This document shows, one piece after another, positions 1 through 7,756 of a DNA stretch of 64,000 bases. The number at the start of each line of letters is the position of its first letter. Position 1 is the first letter of the stretch. Source of the stretch: UBA7657 sp049652985 (lineage in GTDB: Bacteria; Pseudomonadota; Alphaproteobacteria; Micavibrionales; Micavibrionaceae); contig JBASFK010000002.1 in NCBI GenBank assembly GCA_049652985.1, positions 248,001 through 312,000 on the forward strand. The letters run 5' to 3'. The translations under genes and the position numbers were made by a program. The notes beneath the pieces were generated by a model. The model was not told the origin of the DNA, did no database searches, and saw only the letters and a list, made by a program, of their open reading frames with translations.

Positions 1-161
1 CAATATTCGACGAGCTTGTTGGTGACGCCGGCCATGGCAGAGACGACCACGGCCACCTTGTGGCCGAGTTTCACCTCGCGGGCGATTTTCTCGGCCGCGC
101 CACGGATTTTCTCGACGTCGGCAACCGATGTGCCGCCGAATTTTGCGACGATAAGAGCCAT
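1..161 (-). CDS. lysC: Aspartate kinase, N-terminal part (runs off left edge)
   Basis: Catalyses ATP-dependent phosphorylation of aspartate, the entry step to lysine, meso-diaminopimelate, threonine and methionine. Only the first 53 codons are in the window; the gene continues beyond base 1. The visible N-terminus carries the amino-acid-kinase signature KFGGTSV at residues 7-13 and VVVSAMAGVTN at 38-48, both diagnostic of aspartokinases. The start is the ATG whose complement lies at 159-161. It is divergent from ubiG with 66 bases between the starts. The regulatory ACT domains cannot be assessed. lysA and dapF, further steps of the same pathway, are also in this window but unlinked. Confidence 0.93.
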   Translation of the reverse strand, partial: MALIVAKFGGTSVADVEKIRGAAEKIAREVKLGHKVAVVVSAMAGVTNKLVEY

Positions 162-227
162 AATTCCTTCCAGAAGGCCGTTATTTTGTGCTAAAAAGCT
201 CCTGTTTTCTACAGAAAGACGCAATTT

Positions 228-947
228 ATGTCCACCATTCTGAAGTCGGAAGTCGAAAAATTTTCAAAAGACGCCCCGCTCTGGTGGGACGAAAAAGGCC
301 CTTTTGCCCCGCTTCACCGCCTGAATCCGGCGCGTATGGGCTATATAAGGGCTCAAATCGGCGCGCATTACGGGCTGGGCGAAACAGGCCTGAAACCGTT
401 CAAAGGGCTTTCGATGCTGGATGTCGGGTGCGGCGGCGGGCTGGTTTGCGAGCCCCTCGCCCGGCTTGGGGCGGAAGTTACGGGGATTGACGCAGACCCT
501 GTGGCGATTGAAACGGCGAAGACGCATGCCGCGCAGTCGGGGCTGGAGATCGATTACCAAAACCGGGCGGCGGAAAATATAAAAGAAAAATACGACGTCG
601 TTCTCGCGCTGGAGATCATCGAGCATGTCGAAGACCCGGCGGCGTTCGTGAAAACAATTTCAAAACTGGTGAAGCCCGGGGGCCTTGTTATTTTTTCGAC
701 GCTGAACCGCACGCCGAAATCGTTCGCGCTCGGCATCGTCGCGGCGGAATATGTGATGCGCATTGTTCCACGTGGAACACATAGCTGGCGGCGGTTTGTG
801 AAGCCTTCGGAACTGGCGCGGCACATGCGCGCGGCGGGCATGGAGCCGAAAAACATCAGCGGACTTGTGCTAAGCCCTTTGAGCGGTGAATTCAAAATTT
901 CCGAGAACGATACGGGCGTGAATTATTTTATGACGGCCCGAGCGTAG
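228..947 (+). CDS. ubiG: Ubiquinone biosynthesis O-methyltransferase UbiG
   Basis: SAM-dependent O-methyltransferase that performs both O-methylation steps of ubiquinone biosynthesis. The protein is 239 aa, about the usual length. The class I methyltransferase motif LDVGCGGG is at residues 64-71, followed by the acidic ribose-binding end of strand 2 (TGIDAD). The N-terminal ALWWDEKGPFAPLH-like segment and the GTHSWRRFVKPSEL segment are typical of UbiG. The neighbouring lysC is a common alphaproteobacterial partner in divergent orientation. The last 20 bases overlap the convergent small gene at 928-1275, and the 3' end of ubiG is partly duplicated at 1306-1347. Confidence 0.95.
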   Translation: MSTILKSEVEKFSKDAPLWWDEKGPFAPLHRLNPARMGYIRAQIGAHYGLGETGLKPFKGLSMLDVGCGGGLVCEPLARLGAEVTGIDADPVAIETAKTHAAQSGLEIDYQNRAAENIKEKYDVVLALEIIEHVEDPAAFVKTISKLVKPGGLVIFSTLNRTPKSFALGIVAAEYVMRIVPRGTHSWRRFVKPSELARHMRAAGMEPKNISGLVLSPLSGEFKISENDTGVNYFMTARA

Positions 948-953
948 GGGCAG
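914..953. repeat. Direct repeat copy 1 (3' end of ubiG)
   Basis: The end of ubiG contains GGCGTGAATTATTTTATGAC followed by GCGTAGGG. A nearly identical string recurs about 390 bases downstream, at 1306-1347. In both copies the TTA inside ATTTTATGAC is the stop codon of a minus-strand small gene. This looks like one edge of an old tandem duplication. Confidence 0.75.
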
Positions 954-1275
954 ACACAGCCTTTGCCGCCGCTGAGGCTGCAGCCTCTGTAGCTTTTTCT
1001 TTGGTTTCTGCGGCAAAATATTTATCAAGTCCTTTTTCCAGCCACCCAATATCGCCGGGAACGAGCCTGGATTCCCCCCATTTTCCGGTTTCGATCATTT
1101 CTTTAATCTGTTGAATATCCAGATCAATGACACTGCCTACACTGCCTTTACCCGCGCCGGTAAGTACGAACATGACCGTTAGCGGGGCTTTCAAATGAAC
1201 ATGGCGACAACTCCAGACATTTTTAAAAAGTGCCGCCGGAGTTTCATTAGAAACTATTTGTTTATCGTCAGACAT
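928..1275 (-). CDS. Uncharacterised small protein, tandem paralogue 1
   Basis: A 115-residue protein of unknown function, soluble by appearance, with an Ala/Lys-rich tail ending in APTLGPS. Its core (FVLTGAGKGSV, then a VIDLDIQQIKE segment and WLEKGLDKYF) lines up by eye with the upstream gene at 1319-1687 (LRLSGLGLAGKGEV, YTLDNIDYFLD, LLKYAHKQLEFAI). The C-termini APTLGPS and VPTPTGMS are encoded by the repeated DNA. The gene is convergent with ubiG and overlaps its last 20 bases. No recognised domain; a lineage-specific protein is likely. Confidence 0.6.
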   Translation of the reverse strand: MSDDKQIVSNETPAALFKNVWSCRHVHLKAPLTVMFVLTGAGKGSVGSVIDLDIQQIKEMIETGKWGESRLVPGDIGWLEKGLDKYFAAETKEKATEAAASAAAKAVSAPTLGPS

Positions 1276-1305
1276 TTACATTTTCTTTTATTGTTTTATT
1301 GGATA

Positions 1306-1347
1306 TGGCGTAATTATTTTATGACATGCCGGTTGGCGTAGGGACGG
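1306..1347. repeat. Direct repeat copy 2 (relic of ubiG 3' end)
   Basis: GGCGTAATTATTTTATGAC plus GGCGTAGGGACGGG matches the ubiG end at 914-953 with a few substitutions and small length differences. It lies at the 3' end of the second small paralogue. Its position shows that the duplicated unit included the tail of ubiG. Confidence 0.75.
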
Positions 1348-1687
1348 GTTGAGTTTCTTGCTGTTCCCCTCTTCCAAGATTACCTCCTGGTGTCCATAAT
1401 CCACCGATTTTTGGTGAATCCTTTTTTGAAGCCTCGTCAGCTTCAATGGCAAATTCCAATTGTTTATGAGCATATTTCAGTAACTCAATGTCACTTTCCG
1501 TGTATTCCGGCGAATGAGGATTCTCGGCATCGAGGAAATAATCAATATTATCCAGCGTGTAGTCTCTAACCTCTCCCTTACCTGCCAAACCAAGTCCTGA
1601 AAGGCGCAGCATGGCAGTAAACCCCTTGCCGGTTTTAAGATTACGCGTGCCGCAATATTCCGAAAAGTGGCTACCTTTAGCAATCAT
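1319..1687 (-). CDS. Uncharacterised small protein, tandem paralogue 2
   Basis: A 122-residue protein of unknown function and probable paralogue of the 928-1275 product, upstream of it on the same strand with a 43-base gap. The middle is rich in acidic and aromatic residues and probably helical; the tail is Pro/Gly/Thr-rich and ends VPTPTGMS. The gene and its 5' flank are AT-richer than the surrounding core genes, which suggests acquired or fast-evolving DNA. No signal peptide or membrane segment is visible. Confidence 0.55.
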   Translation of the reverse strand: MIAKGSHFSEYCGTRNLKTGKGFTAMLRLSGLGLAGKGEVRDYTLDNIDYFLDAENPHSPEYTESDIELLKYAHKQLEFAIEADEASKKDSPKIGGLWTPGGNLGRGEQQETQPVPTPTGMS

Positions 1688-1849
1688 AGTATAACTCCCA
1701 GTCCGTGGTTTCTTATTAGCCGTAATCTGAATTTTTTATAGCTAAAAAGCAATAAAAATATGCAAGCTGTTCATTTTAATATGTAAATTATACCTGAAAA
1801 CTCCGGCCCGGGGCTGGCCAGCGGGGAATGAATCTTCTAGGTTTTCGTT

Positions 1850-2047
1850 ATGAATGTTTTTTTCACTATCTGCATGGTCCTGGCGGCGCTGGCCGTCCTC
1901 GGCGTCCTGGTTGTCGGCATCATTTCCATGGTCAGAGGCGGCGAGTTCAATAAAAAATACGGTAATAAACTGATGCGCGCCCGTGTTATTCTTCAGGGCG
2001 TGGCGCTCGCCATGCTTGCTCTCGCCTATTTCACCTCCCAGAGCTAA
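1850..2047 (+). CDS. HIG1-like twin transmembrane protein
   Basis: A 65-residue membrane protein with two hydrophobic helices (about residues 3-28 and 45-61) joined by a basic loop with RGGEFNKKYGNKLMRARV. This layout fits the HIG1 (hypoxia-induced) domain family, known in mitochondria as respiratory supercomplex factors and common in alphaproteobacteria as a small inner-membrane protein. It ends 11 bases before etfB, so it is probably cotranscribed with the electron-transfer flavoprotein genes. Family assignment is from pattern; a respiratory role is inferred. Confidence 0.75.
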   Translation: MNVFFTICMVLAALAVLGVLVVGIISMVRGGEFNKKYGNKLMRARVILQGVALAMLALAYFTSQS

Positions 2048-2058
2048 AGAGTAAATCG

Positions 2059-2823
2059 ATGAAAATTCTCGTCCCCGTCAAACGCGTTATCGATTTCAAC
2101 GTCAAGGTTCGCGTCAAGGCCGATGGCAGCGGCGTCGATCTCGCCAATGTCAAAATGTCCATGAACCCGTTCGATGAGATCGCTGTCGAGGAAGCCGTGC
2201 GGCTGAAAGAATCCGGCAAGGCAACGGAAGTAATTGCCGTTTCAATCGGCCCGGCGAAGGCCGAAGAACAACTCCGCACCGCGATGGCGATTGGCGCGGA
2301 TCGCGGCATTCTGGTTAAAACAGATGCGCCAACGGATCTGGGCGGTGTCGAGCCGCTCGCCGTCGCGAAAATTCTGAAAGCGCTGGTCGATAAGGAAAAG
2401 CCCGATCTCGTGATCATGGGCAAACAATCCATCGACGATGATTCAAACCAGACGGGGCAGATGCTCGCCGCGCTTCTGGGCTGGCCGCAGGGAACATTCG
2501 CGTCGAAAGTGACCATCGATGCCGGCAATCTTGCAGTGACGCGCGAGGTTGATGGCGGGCTGGAGACGCTCTCGCTCAAGATGCCCGCGGTGATTACGAC
2601 CGATCTGCGCCTGAACGAGCCGCGCTACGCCAAGCTGCCGGACATCATGAAAGCCAAGAAAAAGCCGATGGAGACGATTGAGCCCTCCTCGCTCGGCGTT
2701 GATATCGCGCCGCGCCTGAAAATCGTGAAAGTCACGGAGCCCGCGAAGCGCAAGGGCGGCATCAAGGTCAAAACCGTCGATGAACTGGTCGACAAACTGA
2801 AAAACGAAGCGAAGGTGCTGTGA
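2059..2823 (+). CDS. etfB: Electron transfer flavoprotein beta subunit
   Basis: Beta subunit of the heterodimeric ETF that accepts electrons from acyl-CoA and other dehydrogenases and passes them to ETF:quinone oxidoreductase. The 254 aa length is normal. The N-terminus MKILVPVKRVID and the internal GKQSIDDDSNQTGQ segment (AMP-binding region) are characteristic. The C-terminal helix rich in Lys is the expected docking arm. The stop codon overlaps the etfA start (TGATG), so translation is coupled. Confidence 0.95.
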   Translation: MKILVPVKRVIDFNVKVRVKADGSGVDLANVKMSMNPFDEIAVEEAVRLKESGKATEVIAVSIGPAKAEEQLRTAMAIGADRGILVKTDAPTDLGGVEPLAVAKILKALVDKEKPDLVIMGKQSIDDDSNQTGQMLAALLGWPQGTFASKVTIDAGNLAVTREVDGGLETLSLKMPAVITTDLRLNEPRYAKLPDIMKAKKKPMETIEPSSLGVDIAPRLKIVKVTEPAKRKGGIKVKTVDELVDKLKNEAKVL

Positions 2824-3752
2824 TGGCTATTTTAGTTTTAGCAGAGCACGATAATAAAACATTGCGCCCGGCGACGCTGAACGCGATTGGTGCCGCAAAA
2901 AAACTGGGCGGTGAGATTCACGTGCTCGTAGCCGGAAGCGGCTGCGGCGCGGTCGCCGAAGCGGCGGCGAAGTGCGAAGGCGTCACGAAAGTTCTCAAGG
3001 CGGACAATGCACCGCTCGAGCATCAACTGGCTGAGGATATTGCGCCCCTCCTCCATGAGCAGGGAAAAAATTACAGCCACATTCTCGCACCCGCGACGAC
3101 GCACGGGAAAAACGTTCTACCGCGCGCGGCTGCGCTGCTCGACGTTCAGCAGATTTCGGATGTCATCGTTATTCATGATGCGGATACGTTCGACCGGCCT
3201 GTTTACGCAGGCAACGCCATCGCGACAGTGAAGTCATCTGACAAAATTAAAATCATGACCGTGCGTGCGACGAATTTCGATGCCGTTAAAAACTCCGGCG
3301 GGTCGGGCGTCGTGAACGAGATCAATGCCGCCACGCCGAACAATCTTTCGTCTTTCTCAAGCCAGGAGCTTTCGAAATCGGAGCGGCCGGAACTGACGGC
3401 GGCGAAGATCGTGATTTCCGGCGGGCGCGGCGTGGGGTCGAAAGAGAATTTCGCGATCATCGAGAAGCTGGCCGACAAGCTCGGCGCGGCGGTGGGCGCA
3501 AGCCGCGCGGCGGTGGATGCCGGGTTCGTGCCGAACGATTACCAGGTCGGCCAGACGGGCAAGATCGTCGCCCCCAACCTTTATATCGCCATCGGGATTT
3601 CGGGCGCGATCCAGCATCTGGCGGGCATGAAGGACTCAAAAATCATCGTCGCCATTAACAAAGACGGCGAAGCGCCGATCTTTCAAATCGCGGATTACGG
3701 GCTGGTCGGCGACCTGTTCCAGATCATTCCAGAGCTGGAAAGCAAGCTATAG
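2823..3752 (+). CDS. etfA: Electron transfer flavoprotein alpha subunit
   Basis: Alpha subunit of ETF, carrying FAD. The C-terminal FAD domain is intact: SGGRGVGSKENF, then GASRAAVDAGFVPNDYQVGQ, and IAIGISGAIQHLAGM. I chose the ATG at 2823, which overlaps the etfB stop, giving 309 aa (MAILVLAEHDN); a GTG one codon earlier is possible. It is the last gene of the HIG1-like / etfB / etfA unit and is followed by a separate promoter. Confidence 0.95.
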   Translation: MAILVLAEHDNKTLRPATLNAIGAAKKLGGEIHVLVAGSGCGAVAEAAAKCEGVTKVLKADNAPLEHQLAEDIAPLLHEQGKNYSHILAPATTHGKNVLPRAAALLDVQQISDVIVIHDADTFDRPVYAGNAIATVKSSDKIKIMTVRATNFDAVKNSGGSGVVNEINAATPNNLSSFSSQELSKSERPELTAAKIVISGGRGVGSKENFAIIEKLADKLGAAVGASRAAVDAGFVPNDYQVGQTGKIVAPNLYIAIGISGAIQHLAGMKDSKIIVAINKDGEAPIFQIADYGLVGDLFQIIPELESKL

Positions 3753-3782
3753 TTGACATAACCTGATAGTTTGTCGTAAGTT
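3753..3782 (+). promoter_or_regulatory. Sigma70-type promoter for the accessory operon
   Basis: TTGACA at 3753-3758, an 18-base spacer, and TAAGTT at 3777-3782. It starts right after the etfA stop and points to the small gene at 3817. The -35 is a perfect consensus, the -10 is weak. Assigned by pattern only. Confidence 0.5.
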
Positions 3783-3816
3783 TTCCGTCTTAACGTATTC
3801 AAGATGCTGGAAAACC

Positions 3817-4176
3817 ATGCCGGATTTAAATAGCCGTTTTGATGAGACTAGCTGGCGTAGACGCAAGCACCTCACATATTTTCTCAAGCGCGAAGGCTTT
3901 GTTCGCGACAAGGAATTCACGTGTTTTTATAAAGAAGTTGGCTTTGCTGAAGTTGAAGCTGAAAAGCCCCGAACACTTCCGCAACTATGGAACAGAACGT
4001 CCGGAAATATTACAGAAAAAATTCTAATTCAGAAATTCGATCGCGCGCATCGTGATATCGTACGCGGACTAGTCAGAGGAAAAGACTCCCCAAAACTTAA
4101 TGAAGAGTCCAATAAATTGTTTACCCCGGATGATTCAATTGTTTATACGCTTACTCCCAGATTTACGGTGGAATAA
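3817..4176 (+). CDS. Uncharacterised protein, first gene of accessory operon
   Basis: A 119-residue basic, soluble-looking protein of unknown function. The first third is rich in Arg/Lys and aromatics (WRRRKHLTYFLKREGF). There is no signal peptide, membrane helix or recognised motif. Codon use is AT-richer than in etfA. Its stop overlaps the start of the next gene by one base (TAATG), so the two are translationally coupled and probably act together. Confidence 0.6.
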   Translation: MPDLNSRFDETSWRRRKHLTYFLKREGFVRDKEFTCFYKEVGFAEVEAEKPRTLPQLWNRTSGNITEKILIQKFDRAHRDIVRGLVRGKDSPKLNEESNKLFTPDDSIVYTLTPRFTVE

Positions 4177-4736
4177 TGAAACAACATTTACAAAAAACGC
4201 GCAGGCTGCATGGAGGTTCAGGTCCTACATCGCGGCTTGTTTCAGTATCGAGTGTTGAAACTATCGGAACATCCGATAAACCGACGCTTCATGATATTGA
4301 ATCTGCCCTGAGATACGGCGGATTTGAAAAATACGAGGGCACCCCCGCGCCCAGGGGTGAGGACTTCCGGTCTATAACCTGGGAGAATGATAACAAAGAC
4401 AGGATTTATATTCTTATGCCCCCCGGCAAAGATTATGAATCTCTCAAGAAATGTCAGGATTACCTGATAAAAATTTTTGATGAAAAAGGATCGAGAAGCG
4501 AGGCTTTGTCCCGTAGCACGAACAATATCCTGAAGGGCGAGTGCACGAACATCAGTATTCATTTTAATATGGGCACGGAAGCACCACACGACAAAATTTC
4601 TATGTTCAGCAAAAAAGAGGCTGAGAAGATTATCCAAGATTGTTATAAAGCCCTGAGCGAATATGACGAGGTCCTAAGCCGTGCTGAGTCAGCGATAGGC
4701 GGGGCTAAGAAACTCCTGCCCGAGTTTGCCCCCTAA
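4176..4736 (+). CDS. Uncharacterised protein, second gene of accessory operon
   Basis: A 186-residue soluble-looking protein with no domain I recognise. A Ser/Thr/Gly-rich basic N-terminus is followed by a mixed alpha/beta core and a probable C-terminal helix (residues about 145-175, rich in Lys/Glu/Ala). It is coupled to the preceding gene and ends 8 bases before the convergent pentapeptide-repeat gene. A host- or lineage-specific function is possible but nothing in the sequence shows it. Confidence 0.6.
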   Translation: MKQHLQKTRRLHGGSGPTSRLVSVSSVETIGTSDKPTLHDIESALRYGGFEKYEGTPAPRGEDFRSITWENDNKDRIYILMPPGKDYESLKKCQDYLIKIFDEKGSRSEALSRSTNNILKGECTNISIHFNMGTEAPHDKISMFSKKEAEKIIQDCYKALSEYDEVLSRAESAIGGAKKLLPEFAP

Positions 4737-4744
4737 CCTTCGGC

Positions 4745-6049
4745 CTAATTATTTTCCGTCGGGATTTTGAAAAGCCTGCCGGCGCGGTCGAATTTCGCGC
4801 CCTCTGTCTGCGCGCCTTCGAGGATCGTGCCGGTCATGGCGGCGCCCGTGAAATCCGCGTCGCGCAGGTCGGCATTCGATAAATTGGCATAGGACAAATC
4901 GGCGCCGATGAAAACGGCGCTTTTCAGTTGCGCGCCCGTCAGGTCGCTGTAGCGGAATTTCGCGCCGGTGAAATCGGAAGGGTTAAACCGCCTCACCTGC
5001 CCGCTCGCGCCGAACATCAGCGGGCTGCCGTTGACCTTGCGCAGCTTGGAATGAGAGAGATTGCTGTTTTTAAAGCTGGAGCCGCGAAGGTCGGCTTCTT
5101 CCAGGTCGCAATTGCGGAAATCGGACCCATCGAGCACAGCGCTCTGCAATTCGATCTTGTACAAATTCATGCCGAAGAATTTTGTGCCTTCGGCCTTGAT
5201 CGCGGTCATTTTTTCCTGCTTGAGGGTTTTAAGCTGGCGCATGTCGACACCGCTGAGGTCGAGCTGCTTGCCGTTTTTGCCCGCCGATTCCACCCAGGCG
5301 CGGTGATCCTCGATCAGTTTCGGCAAGGGTTGTTCGAGCGCGGCGATGGAGGTGCCGATATTGTCGTCGGTGATCGCGCCCGCCATATCGACGTCCTTGG
5401 TATTGAAATTCTTCATCTCGATGCCGGTCATGATCGCGGATTTCAAATTCGCGCCGTTAAATTTTGCGCCGTCCACTTCCGCGTCCGACAAATCCGCGCC
5501 TTCGAGCTGGGCGCCGCGAAAGTCCGCGTTGGCGATATTGGCGCCCGCGAGAATGGCATCCGAGAAATCGGCACGCGTGGCCATGGACCCGGCCAGTTTC
5601 GCGCCGCTTAAATTCGCGCCGCGGAAATTCACCGCCTGGCCGCTGTCATATTGCGAACCATCCTCGGCGAGGCCGCCGACGCGGAGATCGGCTTTTTCAA
5701 GGTCCGCGCCCTCGAGATTGGCGTTCTCGATGCGGGCGCCGCGGAGATCAGCGCGGATGAAATTCGTGCGGTAGAGATTCGAACTGCTGAGGTCGCAGGC
5801 GTAAAGCGAGGATTCCTGGAAAACCGCGTCGGCGAGGTCCATCCCGACCATGACGCAGCCGATGAAACTGGCCTGGCGGAGGTTTTGCCCGCGCAGGGAA
5901 AGCTGGCTCATATCAGTGTTTTTGAGGGTGGCACGGCGGCCGCCGACCCTGCCTTCAAGAAAGCGGGCATGCAGACCAACCATTGCATCTAGTTGATCCT
6001 GCGTGATTTTTTCAGAGGAATGGGCGCTGGCGGCGGGGCTGTCCTGCAT
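4745..6049 (-). CDS. Pentapeptide-repeat protein
   Basis: A 434-residue protein made almost entirely of A(D/N)LXX-type pentapeptides, in two blocks: about residues 45-225 and, after a helical linker, about 265-420. Such repeats fold as a right-handed quadrilateral beta-helix. Examples in the N-terminal block are LRGANLSGAKLAG-like runs and ADFSDAILAGANIANADF. There is no signal peptide or transmembrane helix, so a cytoplasmic place is likely. Some family members mimic DNA and protect gyrase (Qnr/MfpA), but most have no known role and none can be assigned here. Confidence 0.9.
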   Translation of the reverse strand: MQDSPAASAHSSEKITQDQLDAMVGLHARFLEGRVGGRRATLKNTDMSQLSLRGQNLRQASFIGCVMVGMDLADAVFQESSLYACDLSSSNLYRTNFIRADLRGARIENANLEGADLEKADLRVGGLAEDGSQYDSGQAVNFRGANLSGAKLAGSMATRADFSDAILAGANIANADFRGAQLEGADLSDAEVDGAKFNGANLKSAIMTGIEMKNFNTKDVDMAGAITDDNIGTSIAALEQPLPKLIEDHRAWVESAGKNGKQLDLSGVDMRQLKTLKQEKMTAIKAEGTKFFGMNLYKIELQSAVLDGSDFRNCDLEEADLRGSSFKNSNLSHSKLRKVNGSPLMFGASGQVRRFNPSDFTGAKFRYSDLTGAQLKSAVFIGADLSYANLSNADLRDADFTGAAMTGTILEGAQTEGAKFDRAGRLFKIPTENN

Positions 6050-6211
6050 TGTCCGATTGTCCCACAGAAGATTTAAGAAAAGCTAAGCCTGCCATGGGGC
6101 CGCCGACAAGGGGGATTGTACATTTTTTCAGGGTCTAATCCCATAGACCCCGGCGTTATTGGCTTTGCTTTTCCGGCGGCGGGCTATAGATTTTCTCAAG
6201 AGGCTTAAATA

Positions 6212-6379
6212 ATGCGGAAATTCACCATTTTGGTCATGGGCATAGCCCTGCTGGGCGGTTGCGGCATCAAGCCGTCGAATGTCGACCCGCCGGAGGGCGC
6301 GAACGAGGGTGATTTCCCGCGTGTGTACCCCGACACCAAAACCGATCCCGGCGCGGACGCCGTGAAAATCATCAGATAA
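6212..6379 (+). CDS. Small LptM-like lipoprotein upstream of lysA
   Basis: A 55-residue peptide with a typical lipoprotein signal: MRKFTILVMGIALLGGC, lipobox LGGC with Cys-17 as the acylation site. The mature part is short and Pro/Asp-rich (PPEGANEGDFPRVYPD). Small lipoproteins of the LptM (YifL) type often sit directly before lysA in proteobacteria. In E. coli LptM assists the LptD/LptE outer-membrane translocon. Here the stop TAA is immediately followed by the lysA ATG. Position and lipobox support the family; the LPS role is inferred. Confidence 0.75.
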   Translation: MRKFTILVMGIALLGGCGIKPSNVDPPEGANEGDFPRVYPDTKTDPGADAVKIIR

Positions 6380-7651
6380 ATGGCCGGGTTTGTTGAAAAA
6401 AACCATACGCTGAGCGCCGGGGGGATCAACCTCGGGGATATCGCGCGCGAGCATGGCACACCCACCTATATATATTCGGCTGACCACATACGCGGGCAGT
6501 TCGCCGCGCTTAAAGACGCCATGGCGAAGGCGCTGCCGAAAAATAAACAGCCCCTGCTCTGCTATGCCTGCAAGGCGAACAGCAATGTCGCGGTTTTGAG
6601 CCTGCTGAACGGGATTGGCAGTGGCCTCGAGATTGTATCCGAGGGTGAATTGCGCCGCGGGCTGAAGGCCGGGTTCGATCCGCAGAAAATTGTTTCCACG
6701 GGCGTGGGTAAGCAGCGCGGTGAAATCGAAGCCTGTCTGAACGCGGGCATCCGGCAGTTTAATGTCGAATCCCTGCCCGAGCTGGAGTTCATCAACGTGA
6801 TTGCGGGCGAGATGAAAAGACGCGCGCCGGTGGTGTTCCGTTTAAATCCGGACGTCAGCGGCGGCGGACATTCGAAAATTTCCACGGGCCGCAAGCGCGA
6901 CAAGTTCGGCCTGTCGGCGGATGGCGTGTTCCGCGCCTATACGATGGCGAAGACGATGAAGAACGTCGAGCCGCTGGGCCTCTCGATTCATATCGGCTCG
7001 CAGGTTTTTGATGTGAAAGCATTTGAGAAAGCATTCGCGAAGCTTCCGGCCCTTGTCGCTGAATTGCGCAAGGAAGGTTTCACCGTTGCGCGGCTGGATA
7101 TCGGCGGCGGATTTCCGATTCAATATAATGACGAGAAACTTCTGGATCTGGATGCCTATGCCGCGTGGGTGCGCGATATTATTTTGCCGCTGGAGACCGA
7201 GATCGTCATGGAGCCCGGGCGTTATCTTGTCGGCAATTCGGGCGCGCTGCTGACGAAAGTGCTTTACGTCAAGGAAACTCCGGACAGGAATTTTCTGGTG
7301 CTCGATGCGGCGATGAACGATTTGATCCGGCCGACATTATACGAAGCGTATCACGGGATTGAGCCCGTGCAGAACCGCAACGCACCCAAGAAAACATATG
7401 ATGTCGTCGGGCCTGTGTGCGAAACCGGCGATACGTTTGCGACGGGACGCGAAATTCCGGAGCTTCATGCCGGGGATCTTGTTGTCATCCGATCAGCGGG
7501 TGCATACGGATTCAGCATGGCGTCGAATTACAACACGCGGCCCCTGCCCGCAGAAATCATGGCGGACGGCGATAGAAGCGCCGTCATCCGCCCGCGACAG
7601 AGTTATGATGATATAATTAATAAAGACATTATTCCTGACTGGTTGAAATAA
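6380..7651 (+). CDS. lysA: Diaminopimelate decarboxylase
   Basis: PLP enzyme that decarboxylates meso-diaminopimelate to lysine, the last step of lysine synthesis. 423 aa, normal. The PLP-binding lysine is Lys-65 in CYACKANSN. The HIGSQ motif, the glycine-rich phosphate site (DIGGGFP), the EPGRYLVGNSG segment and the CETGDTF motif with the substrate-binding cysteine are all present. It is abutted by the LptM-like gene upstream and followed by a palindromic repeat before the TIGR02302 gene. Confidence 0.97.
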   Translation: MAGFVEKNHTLSAGGINLGDIAREHGTPTYIYSADHIRGQFAALKDAMAKALPKNKQPLLCYACKANSNVAVLSLLNGIGSGLEIVSEGELRRGLKAGFDPQKIVSTGVGKQRGEIEACLNAGIRQFNVESLPELEFINVIAGEMKRRAPVVFRLNPDVSGGGHSKISTGRKRDKFGLSADGVFRAYTMAKTMKNVEPLGLSIHIGSQVFDVKAFEKAFAKLPALVAELRKEGFTVARLDIGGGFPIQYNDEKLLDLDAYAAWVRDIILPLETEIVMEPGRYLVGNSGALLTKVLYVKETPDRNFLVLDAAMNDLIRPTLYEAYHGIEPVQNRNAPKKTYDVVGPVCETGDTFATGREIPELHAGDLVVIRSAGAYGFSMASNYNTRPLPAEIMADGDRSAVIRPRQSYDDIINKDIIPDWLK

Positions 7652-7653
7652 GG

Positions 7654-7741
7654 CGTCATCGCGAGCCATCCGCAGGACGGCGCGGCGATCCAGTTTTAGG
7701 TATGTATGGATTGCTTCGTCGCTTCACTCCTCGCAATGACG
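7654..7741. repeat. MITE/REP-like palindromic element
   Basis: An 88-base intergenic element with terminal inverted repeats CGTCATCGCGAG (7654-7665) and CTCGCAATGACG (7730-7741), one mismatch. It contains the internal strings GGCGATCCAG and TGGATTGCTTCGTCGCTTC. This sequence type is scattered in many proteobacterial genomes as a short non-autonomous repeat. It separates lysA from the next gene and could fold into a long hairpin in RNA. Confidence 0.7.
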
Positions 7742-7756
7742 GAATGAAAATAGAAC

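Noticed and set aside
6131..6150. Hairpin GGGTCTA-ATCCCA-TAGACCC near a T run
   Set aside because: The T run lies 5' of the stem on the plus strand and reads as an A run on the minus strand, so it does not work as an intrinsic terminator in either direction.
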